Notes under the pieces: generated by a model
What the model saw: only the letters and a program-made list of their open reading frames with translations
Database searches by the model: none
Told to the model about the DNA's origin: nothing
DNA from: Planctomycetota bacterium
Lineage (GTDB): Bacteria; Planctomycetota; Planctomycetia; Pirellulales; UBA7805
Assembly: GCA_003389215.1 (NCBI GenBank)
Contig: QQVP01000119.1
Span: 1-64,000, forward strand
Direction: 5' to 3'
Length of the DNA stretch: 64,000 bases
Shown: piece by piece, positions 50,596 to 58,661 of the stretch
Position numbering within the stretch: position 1 is the stretch's first letter
Layout of the letters: each line of letters starts with the position of its first letter
Made by a program: the position numbers and the translations under genes

Positions 50596-51210
50596 TTACG
50601 CACTCACCGTGTACGTGACCTTCAATTGGTCACCGTTCTGTACGGGCACGTCGCCGCTGCCGAACAGAGCAGTCGCCCAGAGTGTCGAGCCGACCGCATG
50701 ATCGCCTTTGGTCTCCGGTGCGGTTCCGCCACCGACAACGAACACGCCTTTCACCGTGCCCGAAGCCGTGACATCGAACACGACGGGCGAACCGTTGGTA
50801 ATCGACTGGCTGGCCGCCGGATCGGGTGTCCAGGCCGGCCGCGTGAGGGCACTGTCGCCGTTGCCGGCGTCGGTGTAGTCCGTGAATTCGTCCCAGCCAT
50901 TCCCTGCTTGATTGATGTCATCGTAGATGTCGCCCGAACTCAACGAGGTGAAGTTGAGGTCGTCGATCAGGCCAAGATACCAGGTGGTGACCTGGGTGGC
51001 GGCGTCGAACTGGGCGTTAAGTAGCTGGTCCTTTCCCTCGTCCGTGATTCCGTTGGGAAACTGGTATTCGTTGATCCGCTTTCCGCCGCGCCAGTGCTCG
51101 ACGCGAAAATGGCCGCGCGGGTCCAACTGGGAAGCCGGATGGGCGGGTTCCGAAGCGGCGCGGCGCACCAACTCGACGCCCGCCGTTTGCTTGACGTTTA
51201 GACGGTTCAT
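50596..51210 (-). CDS. tail fibre-type protein, 204 aa
   Basis: A 204-residue protein from the ATG at 51210. The block HFRVEHWRGGKRINEYQFPN and GITDEGKDQLLNAQF, followed by TWYLGLID, is a recurrent phage module found next to tail spike genes. The C-terminal half is a beta-domain (VFDVTASGTVKGVFVVGGG) ending in TYTVSA. Placement between tape measure and paralogue C suggests a tail-tip or fibre-base component. Confidence 0.7.
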   Translation of the reverse strand: MNRLNVKQTAGVELVRRAASEPAHPASQLDPRGHFRVEHWRGGKRINEYQFPNGITDEGKDQLLNAQFDAATQVTTWYLGLIDDLNFTSLSSGDIYDDINQAGNGWDEFTDYTDAGNGDSALTRPAWTPDPAASQSITNGSPVVFDVTASGTVKGVFVVGGGTAPETKGDHAVGSTLWATALFGSGDVPVQNGDQLKVTYTVSA

Positions 51211-51316
51211 AGGGTTCTCCAAGAGGGGATGAGAATGAGAGGTGTGGCGGGCGCTCGACGGACGAACTGTCGAGGCGTGTTGGGCTTGCCTCAGCGACGG
51301 CTGCCGCGAAGAGGGA

Positions 51317-54300
51317 CTAGAGGGTCGAAGTGCCACGCCGCAGTTCGCGTCTGACGCCGGCGGCGATGGATCGAGCGGACTGGCGGCTGGTCTGTCCGCC
51401 TTGGACGGTGACGTTGATGTCACCGATGTTGGTGACCGGCCCACCTTCCTGCCGGAACACCGGTTGAACGCCAGCGTTAATGGCGACCAGTTGCGAGAAG
51501 AACTTGCGGGTGGCCCGCGCGTTCACCACGAACTCACCAGGCGAAAGCATGGCGGGAACGGTATCCGTGCCGCGTGGCGCAAAACCACCGGCTTGAAACC
51601 GCCCGACGGCTCCACCCTTTGCGAATCGGGGCACCAGTCCACCTCTGGCGGACGCCACCGCCGGAGCAGTGGGGATCGCGATCTGGCCGCTGGCGCGAGC
51701 CATGCGTTCGAATGCGGCTGCCGCGGCTTGCGCATGGGTGGCCAGGTTCTGCGACGGCGTCTGAAGCGCACTCAAGTTGCTTCGCAGTTGTCCGGCGCTT
51801 GCCGCCGACCCGCTCGTGCTGTTTTGCAGCACACGGATGAAGTCAATTGTCTCCTGTAGCCGCTGCGGCCCTTCGCCGCCACGCAGGAACGGATTGCCTT
51901 CGAGTTGCTGACGCTGCTGTAGCGCCCGCAAGAGGACCTCAAAGTTTTCCGCAACGGGGCCGGCCCTGATTCGCTCGATGACGCCGGCCGCCCGTCCTGT
52001 GAAGGCGCGCTGCTGGAAGAAGGCGTTGGCCCGATTGAAGAGGCTCTCGAAGCTTTCCTTCGTCAGTTCGTTCGCTTCAGCGAGCCGAATCATCTCGAAT
52101 GTGATCTGGTTGATCACGCGGTCGAGATCGGTGCTGCCTTCAAAATTCTTCGGGTCCGTGAAAAACGCCAGCAACGAATCACGGTCGCGAGCGACATCCG
52201 CTGGAATTCTGGCGTTATCCGCGATCTGCTGGAGCGTTGTCTTCAGTCGCTCGTTGAACTTGGTGACGGCCGATTGCTGCTCCTCAAGCTGGTCCCGCAA
52301 ATCGAACTGCTCGCCAAGCACACGGGCCAGATCGTTTGGGTTGGTCGGGTCGCCAGGAAACGCCCTTCCGGTCGTCGCTTCGAAAACCACGGCGACGTTG
52401 ACCTTGGCCTGCACATTGTTGGCAGCGTCGCTGATCTGCTTGTTCAGATCCGCCAGCGCCTCCGGCGCGACGCGAAGCGTCTGGATTTGGACCGAGTCAA
52501 GCTCGCGGTTCAGCGTCCGTCCCAGGTTTGTCAGGTTGATGATCTGGGCGGCGTCGATCCCCTGGCTTGCGAGGGCAATGCGCCGGAACTCGCGAAACGC
52601 TTGTTGGAATTGACGAACACGCTGCGCACGCTGCTCGCCGGCGAGCGGAGCGCCTTGATCGTCAAACAGGTTGCTCGATTCCGCCAGCCTTTCCGACAGG
52701 ACTTTGAGCCGGTCGAGGTCTCGTTTGGCCTTTTCTGCCCCGCGTGCTGCTTCGGCGGCGCGCTGCCGCTGATTCGCGGTCAGTCTCTGTTCGGCCTCAA
52801 GCTGCAATTGCAGGATGCCGCGGACCCGCGACGCTGCCTGGAATTCCAGATTTCGGCTGCGTGCCCGCTCAGCAATCGCTTCGGCCTGCTGTGCGAAGGC
52901 GGTCGCGCGCTCGAACTGCGCGTTGGCGTCGGTGACTTCCTGCGACGTGGTTGCCCGCGAAAGTAAGTCGGCGGCGCGAGCGGCAATTTGCTGGGCACGC
53001 AGGCTGACGCGGGCAAATTGCTGCTCTTCCGTCAGCCGCTCGGCCAACCGCTTGCTGTTGCGGTTGAAGGCGTCATCCGAGAGTTGGTCGCGAATTGAAA
53101 TCGCCCGCCGCCCAGACGCAGTGATCTGGTCTTCCGCGTCATCTTGCGATTGCTGGAACCGGCGGACCTGCTGCTCTTGCAAATTGATGATGTCGCCCGT
53201 CGTTCGCCGAACATTGCTTACCAGCCGGTCGTTCGCAATTTTGGCGGAGTCAACAACCTCGAAGTATTTGGCTCTCTGCTCGGCGAATTGACGGTTCACC
53301 AGACGGCGAATCTCATCGGTCGAGTCCTTGATCTTCTGGACCCGCTGGTCTTCCAGTGTGTTGAATTGGTCGAGCGCTTCCTCAGCCGCCTTGCGTCGCG
53401 CTTCGTTTGCATCGGCAAGTTGCTTGTTGACAAAGTCACCAATGAAGTCGCCGAGGCCCTTGGCCAGCCCCACGGCCGCCAGTCCCAAGGTGAGACGCGA
53501 GAGGGATGCGGTGAGCAGACCGACATCCTTGGCCGTGGCACGAGTGACGACTCCGGCAATCGCGGCCTTTGCTCCGAAGGCGGCCAATCCCAATGCCGCA
53601 GCGCCCACAACTGGAACGAGCGCCTTGCCGGCCGACACCAGCGTGTCCACGCCGCCGACCACCTCGAAGAAATCGCCGGTAGTCTTCACCAGAGCGCGGC
53701 CCAGTTCGACGGTGAAGAAGTTCTTCAGCTTATTGAGATCTTTCGTCACCCGCTCAAAGTCGGTGTCCTGGATCTCCTTAAATTGCTGGTTGAGATTCGA
53801 GAGGTCCGTTTCCTGGATCTTGTCGATCCCTTCGGTGAATTTGACCAGGCCCTCACCGGTCAAGCGGATCACGCCATTCAAGCCGCGCACGCGCGGGAAC
53901 AGCTTGGCCAGTTCCGTCGTCGAACCGCCGGCTGCCTCGGACAGCGCCACCAACGTGCCTCGCAGACCCAACGTGGCGATCGCCTGTTCGCCGGACTCGA
54001 AACCCAGCTTGCGCAACTCCCGTTGCATGTCCGTCGTGGGCTTGATGAGACCGGTAAAAATGCCGCGCAGTTGTGTCGCGGCCTTAGCCGAATCAACGCC
54101 GCCGATCGTGATGGCGGCGAACGACGCCAGCAATTCATCGAGCGTGACGCCCAGAGCGTTGGCCAGCGGCTGCACACCGCCGAGCGTGTTCGCCAACTGC
54201 GTACCGGTTGTTCGACCGAGTTCGATTGTCTTGAACAGTTTTGCCGCGATCGTATCGACCTGTTCGGCGCTTTCGCCGAAGGCGTTGATCGTTCCGGTCA

Positions 54301-55204
54301 ACAGATTGACCGCGTCTTCCGTCGTAGTGACCGCGACCTTCGAGAACTTCAGCGCGGACGAAAGAACGCGAACCTGATTCGATGTACCCTGGATCTGGTT
54401 GGAGATGACCTGATAGAGACCCTCGCCCACGTCACCCAGCGGCTGATTGAAGGCATCGGACAGGCCGCGCACGATGCCTTCGAGTTGCGACAGATTCTTG
54501 ATGGTCGAAATCGTCCGGATTTCGGCAATCTGCCGCTGGAACTCGATCGAATCGTTGAACGCATCGCCGATTGCATTGCGAATCCGTGACAGCGCGCGGA
54601 CGATGATCTGCGTGGCGACGACGCGCGCCAACGTCTCGAACGAGACGGTCAGCGTCTTCGTCGTCTGATCGCCGGTTTTCTGCAGCCGCTTGTACGAGTT
54701 TTCAAGCCGCTGCAGATCATCCGCGATACGATTGCGAACGCCGGTGAAGTTCTGTCCCAGGTTATTCTGAACCCGGCGCACTTCATTCAGCGACAACCCC
54801 GACTTTTGCGCAAATTCGGCGACCCGCGTGGCGGCACTTTCAAAACCGCGCTTGAACCGAGTTTCGGCCGCCTTGGGAATGTCGTCGAACTTTGCCTTGA
54901 CGTTATCGAGCTGCGCTTGAATGTCTTGCGACTGCGAAGCAACTGTTTGACCCAGACCGCCGCCCACACCCGCGCGGCCCCGCGCCTGATTCACGCGATC
55001 CAGCGCGGCGAACGCTCGATCCGCCTCGGTTTTGATCCGTTTTAGCGCACCAACGGTCTTGCCGGCGTCTTTGTTGAACTGATTCAGGCCACGGCCGGTG
55101 CCACCGACCGTCTTCTGAAACTTCTCCATGACCTTGTCGAGTTCACGCAGCGTGTTGAGCGCTTGCGCAGCATCGAAGCCGAGCTTTTGCGTGATTTCCG
55201 ACAT
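51317..55204 (-). CDS. phage tail tape measure protein, 1295 aa
   Basis: Begins MSEITQKLGFDAAQALNTL with a long helical coiled-coil. The TP901-type core follows (GEGLYQVISNQIQGTSNQ, LNTLGGVQPLANALGVTLD-like and GGVDSAKAATQLRGIFTGL), then hydrophobic segments (LVPVVGAAALGLAAFGAKA), a long charged helix region (RAAEAARGAEKAKRD), and an end with SPGEFVVNARATRKFFSQL typical of the family. At about 1.5 A per residue it predicts a tail near 190 nm. This marks the phage as long-tailed. Confidence 0.93.
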   Translation of the reverse strand: MSEITQKLGFDAAQALNTLRELDKVMEKFQKTVGGTGRGLNQFNKDAGKTVGALKRIKTEADRAFAALDRVNQARGRAGVGGGLGQTVASQSQDIQAQLDNVKAKFDDIPKAAETRFKRGFESAATRVAEFAQKSGLSLNEVRRVQNNLGQNFTGVRNRIADDLQRLENSYKRLQKTGDQTTKTLTVSFETLARVVATQIIVRALSRIRNAIGDAFNDSIEFQRQIAEIRTISTIKNLSQLEGIVRGLSDAFNQPLGDVGEGLYQVISNQIQGTSNQVRVLSSALKFSKVAVTTTEDAVNLLTGTINAFGESAEQVDTIAAKLFKTIELGRTTGTQLANTLGGVQPLANALGVTLDELLASFAAITIGGVDSAKAATQLRGIFTGLIKPTTDMQRELRKLGFESGEQAIATLGLRGTLVALSEAAGGSTTELAKLFPRVRGLNGVIRLTGEGLVKFTEGIDKIQETDLSNLNQQFKEIQDTDFERVTKDLNKLKNFFTVELGRALVKTTGDFFEVVGGVDTLVSAGKALVPVVGAAALGLAAFGAKAAIAGVVTRATAKDVGLLTASLSRLTLGLAAVGLAKGLGDFIGDFVNKQLADANEARRKAAEEALDQFNTLEDQRVQKIKDSTDEIRRLVNRQFAEQRAKYFEVVDSAKIANDRLVSNVRRTTGDIINLQEQQVRRFQQSQDDAEDQITASGRRAISIRDQLSDDAFNRNSKRLAERLTEEQQFARVSLRAQQIAARAADLLSRATTSQEVTDANAQFERATAFAQQAEAIAERARSRNLEFQAASRVRGILQLQLEAEQRLTANQRQRAAEAARGAEKAKRDLDRLKVLSERLAESSNLFDDQGAPLAGEQRAQRVRQFQQAFREFRRIALASQGIDAAQIINLTNLGRTLNRELDSVQIQTLRVAPEALADLNKQISDAANNVQAKVNVAVVFEATTGRAFPGDPTNPNDLARVLGEQFDLRDQLEEQQSAVTKFNERLKTTLQQIADNARIPADVARDRDSLLAFFTDPKNFEGSTDLDRVINQITFEMIRLAEANELTKESFESLFNRANAFFQQRAFTGRAAGVIERIRAGPVAENFEVLLRALQQRQQLEGNPFLRGGEGPQRLQETIDFIRVLQNSTSGSAASAGQLRSNLSALQTPSQNLATHAQAAAAAFERMARASGQIAIPTAPAVASARGGLVPRFAKGGAVGRFQAGGFAPRGTDTVPAMLSPGEFVVNARATRKFFSQLVAINAGVQPVFRQEGGPVTNIGDINVTVQGGQTSRQSARSIAAGVRRELRRGTSTL

Positions 55205-55207
55205 GGA

Positions 55208-55717
55208 CTAGACTTTGACGACGACCGTCTTGAAGTGACGCCTTGGATCAGGAAGAGAGGCGCGCTCGGCGATTCGCCGAAACGCCTTGACGCCGGCCTC
55301 TTGAAACTTGTAAGGGCCAGGATTGAGCAGACGTGCGAAGAGCGTCGCGTCGGGCGAGACGTTGGCGTTGTTCAGTTCGTTGTAGATGAGGTGGTCGAGC
55401 GTGGTTCCGTACTCGAAGTGGTACGTGCCCGCCTGCCGGTCGATTGCCAGACCACCTTCGCTGTTTCGCATTCCTTCGGCGCGACGATCCGGCGCGATAG
55501 GCCGGTGTCCAGCCGTCAGCGCGAAGTTGACCGACCGGGCAAGTTTGTGAAACGTGGCGACCGACGCGCCGCTCCACACGGGAATGAGTGAAACGACCGT
55601 CGCGTCAAGCCACTGGTGCGCGGCCTCGACGATCAACTCACTGAACCGCTTGTGCAGTTCCGCTCGATACGACGCGAGATTGACGCGCGGCGCGCGGAGA
55701 GTCCCTTTGAACTTCAT
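55208..55717 (-). CDS. HK97 gp10-like minor tail/neck protein
   Basis: A 169-residue protein from the ATG at 55717. The helix RFSELIVEAAHQWLDATVVSL, the GASVATFHK loop and the C-terminal LLNPGPYKFQEAGVKAFRR follow the layout of gp10-like tail completion proteins. It lies between the tail chaperone and the tape measure, which is unusual but seen in mosaic siphoviruses. Confidence 0.65.
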   Translation of the reverse strand: MKFKGTLRAPRVNLASYRAELHKRFSELIVEAAHQWLDATVVSLIPVWSGASVATFHKLARSVNFALTAGHRPIAPDRRAEGMRNSEGGLAIDRQAGTYHFEYGTTLDHLIYNELNNANVSPDATLFARLLNPGPYKFQEAGVKAFRRIAERASLPDPRRHFKTVVVKV

Positions 55718-55741
55718 GGTCAGCAGCCTTCCCCAGGTGCA

Positions 55742-56029
55742 TCAGCGGCTTTTCTTCGACCGACTGCGCCGGGGCGTCCCTGCCCCTGCCAATTGAGCTT
55801 CCCGCTCCGCTTCGTCGTGATCGCGAATCTGGTCGTATGCCAAAATGAGCGCTTGGGTGTGGACCCCGTTTTCTTCCCAGGATGGTTTCACGCCTGGAGG
55901 TCGAATGCCTAGGCGCTCGCAGGCTCGCCAGACGGCGTGCTCTCCGGTTCGGTTGGGAGGCCAGAGGATTCGCCGCTTTCCTGCTGCTGACCACGTAGAA
56001 AAACCTTGCGTGCCCGTTCCAGCTTTTCT
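55742..56029 (-). CDS. tail assembly chaperone extension reached by a probable -1 frameshift
   Basis: The -1 frame relative to the chaperone gene is open from 56029 to a TGA at 55742 and encodes protein-like text: AVWRACERLGIRPPGVKPSW, then NGVHTQALILAYDQIRDHDE and a basic tail. It has no ATG, GTG or TTG in its first 40 codons, so independent initiation would lose the AVWRACERLGIRP block. Siphoviruses make a G-T fusion by frameshift at this place. No canonical heptamer was found; a T5 run at 55999-56003 is the best candidate. The exact slip site is unknown. Confidence 0.6.
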   Translation of the reverse strand, partial: RKAGTGTQGFSTWSAAGKRRILWPPNRTGEHAVWRACERLGIRPPGVKPSWEENGVHTQALILAYDQIRDHDEAEREAQLAGAGTPRRSRSKKSR

Positions 56030-56436
56030 TCATCGAGACAGTTCGCTTCCCACACAAGCTGTGTGATGCGGTTGATCTCGACCTGTGAAAAGCCAGCCTC
56101 ACGCAGATCGGTTTCCCAGTTCGTCCATGTCTTGGGACTGTCGGGATCGACCGTGTCCCACTCGATGTCAGACGCTGCAAGCGTTTTGATCGCCATGTAG
56201 GCCATGCGGCGACGTCCGTGGTGCAGCATTTGCGTTTTCCAATTCTCGTCGCCTTCGTTGGGTTCCCAGCCGTCCTTGGTCAACTTGCCAGGCGGCTTGG
56301 GCTCAGGGCAGAGCGTTTCGAACTCATCCATGTCCGGCACGCCCACGGCGCGAAAGACGACTTGCTGGTCGCCACGTGGAAGCACAAGGATGTGTTCCTT
56401 GGGTAGTGATTGTGGATCGACGCCACCAATCTTCAT
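55909..56436 (-). CDS. tail assembly chaperone (gpG-like)
   Basis: A 175-residue protein from the ATG at 56436 (MKIGGVDPQSLPKEHILVLPR). It has the FRAVGVPDMDEFETLCPEP pattern and a helical middle (NRITQLVWEANCLDEEKLER), then an acidic low-complexity end (ESGESSGLPTEPESTPSG). It follows the tail tube gene and precedes the tape measure, where the chaperone sits in most long-tailed phages. The stop TAG (55909-55911) is followed by an open -1 frame. Confidence 0.75.
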   Translation of the reverse strand: MKIGGVDPQSLPKEHILVLPRGDQQVVFRAVGVPDMDEFETLCPEPKPPGKLTKDGWEPNEGDENWKTQMLHHGRRRMAYMAIKTLAASDIEWDTVDPDSPKTWTNWETDLREAGFSQVEINRITQLVWEANCLDEEKLERARKVFLRGQQQESGESSGLPTEPESTPSGEPASA

Positions 56437-56535
56437 TGCGTATGTCTCCCTCGAAAAACGTGAAGAGAATGCGGGGCGACGGCCCATCCGTGCGAATGCA
56501 CGAGTCAGGCGGCCCTGCTGACGAGAAGCCGCGGA

Positions 56536-57282
56536 TTACGACTGGTCTTCACGGCTGACCGTCGGTTCGATCGCGTTACAGCGGCCGGTCGCAGAGATGG
56601 TCGCTTCGTCGAGATCGAATTCGAGCGTATCGGGCCGGAAGTCGGGAAAGATGGTCCGTTCAAGCTGGGCGCCGCCGCACGGCGGGACGTGTTCGACTTC
56701 GATGTCCACGGCAAAGGGCTCGCAGGGATCGGCCGACGAACTGACCCATTCGGCCGCGCCGCCCTTTCCCTTGATGGCGTCCACGGGCGTGATGCTCTCT
56801 CCCGTTCCCGTCGTGACAAACTCGTACACGAAATCGAGATTCACATCCATCGGCACTTCGTCGCCTTCGCGAACCGTATCGAGCGATCCACGGTCCAGTT
56901 CGTATTCATACTCCTTGTTCTCGGTGTACGTCAGGTTGCCATCGCCGACCTTGACGTCGATCTGCTGCGGCAGAAACGTAATCCCGTCGCCCATCGTCGG
57001 AACGTCGCCCGTCGGAATGGCGGGCGTGAATTCGATGTTGGTTGTGGGACCTGCACCGGCCGGCGTTCGCGCCGTAACGGTGTGGACCGTGCCGCCGGTG
57101 CTGCCGTCAATCGTGAAGCGGGCGCCGATGGGGACAAGGTCCGTGTCGTCCGAGTTCAGAACAACCGTGTCGATATCCAAGTCGGTGTCGCCGGCCGCTG
57201 GGGTTGCCTCGTTGATCGTCGCCGTGCCCGCGAGTCCATCTTTGATTCGGATCGTGGCATGGCGCAGTTCGATACGTGCCAT
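56536..57282 (-). CDS. major tail tube protein
   Basis: A 248-residue beta-rich protein. The ATG at 57282 (MARIELRHATIRIKDGLAG) is used over a TTG six bases upstream. It has an inserted beta domain (TDLVPIGARFTIDGSTGG to NIEFTPAIPTGDVP) and core strands YEYELDRGS and PMDVNLDFVYEFV, then ERTIFPDFRPDTLEFDLDEA. Position between neck proteins and the chaperone fits the tail tube subunit. Confidence 0.7.
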   Translation of the reverse strand: MARIELRHATIRIKDGLAGTATINEATPAAGDTDLDIDTVVLNSDDTDLVPIGARFTIDGSTGGTVHTVTARTPAGAGPTTNIEFTPAIPTGDVPTMGDGITFLPQQIDVKVGDGNLTYTENKEYEYELDRGSLDTVREGDEVPMDVNLDFVYEFVTTGTGESITPVDAIKGKGGAAEWVSSSADPCEPFAVDIEVEHVPPCGGAQLERTIFPDFRPDTLEFDLDEATISATGRCNAIEPTVSREDQS

Positions 57283-57297
57283 GTGCAAGAACTCCTG

Positions 57298-57792
57298 TTA
57301 ATTGCAGAGGTAGATTTCAAATCGGGCGTCGACGGCCGATTGGCGAACGCGCTCGTCTCGGCCGATTTGACCGAAGTGAAAAACGGTGACGTTTTCACGC
57401 CTGCCGCGGCGGGCAGTCAGACAGCCAAGCGAGGTTCCATCGTCGCCAGGTGCGTTTCCGAACCGGAAGATGGGAATGGGCTGGCTTGCCGCTTGTTGCA
57501 AGACGCCAGCCTGTTGCACAATGTCGTAGGCGTTCTTCGTCTGGCCACCCATGATGCTGGTGAGCAGCAAGTTCACATCCAGCCAGACACGGAAGTAGCC
57601 CGCGCTAATTTCGCGAATGGCGGGACCGTTGATTCTCAATTCAACGTGATCCGCTGCACGGATCTTCTCGGCTTCCCGTTCATCAATCCCTTCAATGAGG
57701 ATGGGAAGGTTGATGCCGTCTGCTACCGTCTTGAAATAGTCGCCGATCGACGCAAAGAACCAGCGGGGCCAATTGGGATCGGGTGTACTCAT
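57298..57792 (-). CDS. tail terminator/neck-type protein, 164 aa
   Basis: The start is the ATG at 57792 (MSTPDPNWPRWFFASIGDYF); the longer frame to 57942 is Arg-rich noise overlapping the neighbour gene. Features are ADHVELRINGPAIREISAGY and RVWLDVNLLLTSIMGG, then a beta-rich end (RENVTVFHFGQIGRDERV) that matches the shape of tail-completion proteins. Located directly upstream of the tail tube gene in transcription. Confidence 0.6.
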   Translation of the reverse strand: MSTPDPNWPRWFFASIGDYFKTVADGINLPILIEGIDEREAEKIRAADHVELRINGPAIREISAGYFRVWLDVNLLLTSIMGGQTKNAYDIVQQAGVLQQAASQPIPIFRFGNAPGDDGTSLGCLTARRGRRENVTVFHFGQIGRDERVRQSAVDARFEIYLCN

Positions 57793-57836
57793 CGAGTGTC
57801 CAGAACCGAGCGCCGGCGGAAGGTGTCTTCGTCGGC

Positions 57837-58337
57837 CTACTGTGGCGCCGAGTCGGCGGCCAGCGCGATGAAGTTGTCGGCAGCGACGGGAAAGATCTGT
57901 TCGGGAACCCGCCCCATGATTTCCTTGCCGATCAGGACCCAAGCGGCAGCGAACTCGAATTCGTTGATCGCTTTGATCTCGTACCGGCGGTGGTTGTAGA
58001 CGAGCCAGTCGTCGTTCGTGAACAGAAACCCCGCCGGCAAGTCGCGCGTGTCGATGATGAATTGGCGGACGCCGGCGTCAAAACTACCGCCATAGACGAA
58101 CGCCTTGTTGGCGGAGATTTGCGAGATGCTTTGGATTACTTCGCGGCTGATCTTGACGGGCAGAATGATGGCGCGATCGACGACAAAGACGTTCTTGTCG
58201 ATTGTCTTGTCGCCGGTGCGGACATCGGTGCGCGAGTCGTTGAGCCGATATACGCTTACCGTTCCGCCGTACTGCCTTTTCAGCATGTACAGGTTGTGTT
58301 GTATCCGGCGCGTCAGACTGCGATTGACAACGGTCAC
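57837..58337 (-). CDS. head-tail neck protein, 166 aa (GTG start)
   Basis: Starts at GTG 58337, overlapping the upstream stop as GTGA. Text: VNRSLTRRIQHNLYMLKRQYG, VSVYRLND, RTDVRTGDKT, SANKAFVYGGSFDAG, FIIDTRDLPAGFLFTNDDWL and RRYEIKAINEFEFA. This pattern is a recurrent neck or head-completion family in long-tailed phages. The frame upstream of the GTG belongs to the shadow of the small membrane protein. Confidence 0.7.
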   Translation of the reverse strand: MTVVNRSLTRRIQHNLYMLKRQYGGTVSVYRLNDSRTDVRTGDKTIDKNVFVVDRAIILPVKISREVIQSISQISANKAFVYGGSFDAGVRQFIIDTRDLPAGFLFTNDDWLVYNHRRYEIKAINEFEFAAAWVLIGKEIMGRVPEQIFPVAADNFIALAADSAPQ

Positions 58338-58567
58338 AGATCGAGCTTCTTTTCCAGACGTGTCATGACCGCCGTGTTCTCGGTGATGACCTTGGTACAC
58401 TTCTCGACCATCGGCAGGATGATCTGCCGCTGCTCGTCTTCGAGCGCGTCGATCCGCTGGCTCATGCGGTCTTCGCGCCGCCAATCACGCCAGATGAAGA
58501 ATATGACGGCGATCAGCAGCGGCCCGAAGTGCCTACAGAGCCACATGAGATCCTCGAAGTCGCCCAT
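58334..58567 (-). CDS. small membrane protein, BhlA/UviB holin-like layout
   Basis: A 77-residue protein from the ATG at 58567 (MGDFEDLMWLCRHFGPLLIA). One membrane span (GPLLIAVIFFIWR) at residues 15-27, then a charged helical tail (REDRMSQRIDALEDEQRQII and KCTKVITENTAVMTRLEKKL). A single N-terminal span with a charged coiled-coil tail is the layout of BhlA/UviB holin-like proteins. Position inside the head-tail operon is unusual for a holin, so the role remains open. Confidence 0.6.
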   Translation of the reverse strand: MGDFEDLMWLCRHFGPLLIAVIFFIWRDWRREDRMSQRIDALEDEQRQIILPMVEKCTKVITENTAVMTRLEKKLDL

Positions 58568-58661
58568 GATGCAAAACCCACAGTGAAGGATCGGAGTATG
58601 AAGAAGGGCGCCCGGCGCGGCATGATCCGCGCCGGGCTGCCCTATCGTGGCGGAGGAGAGA

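Noticed and set aside
53144-54589. Plus-strand ORF of 481 codons opposite the tape measure gene
   Set aside because: Antisense shadow of a helical coding region; no domain, no start signal.
55638-56180. Minus-strand ORF of 180 codons in the +1 frame of the tail chaperone
   Set aside because: Arg/Ser-rich shadow text; the -1 frame has the protein-like sequence.
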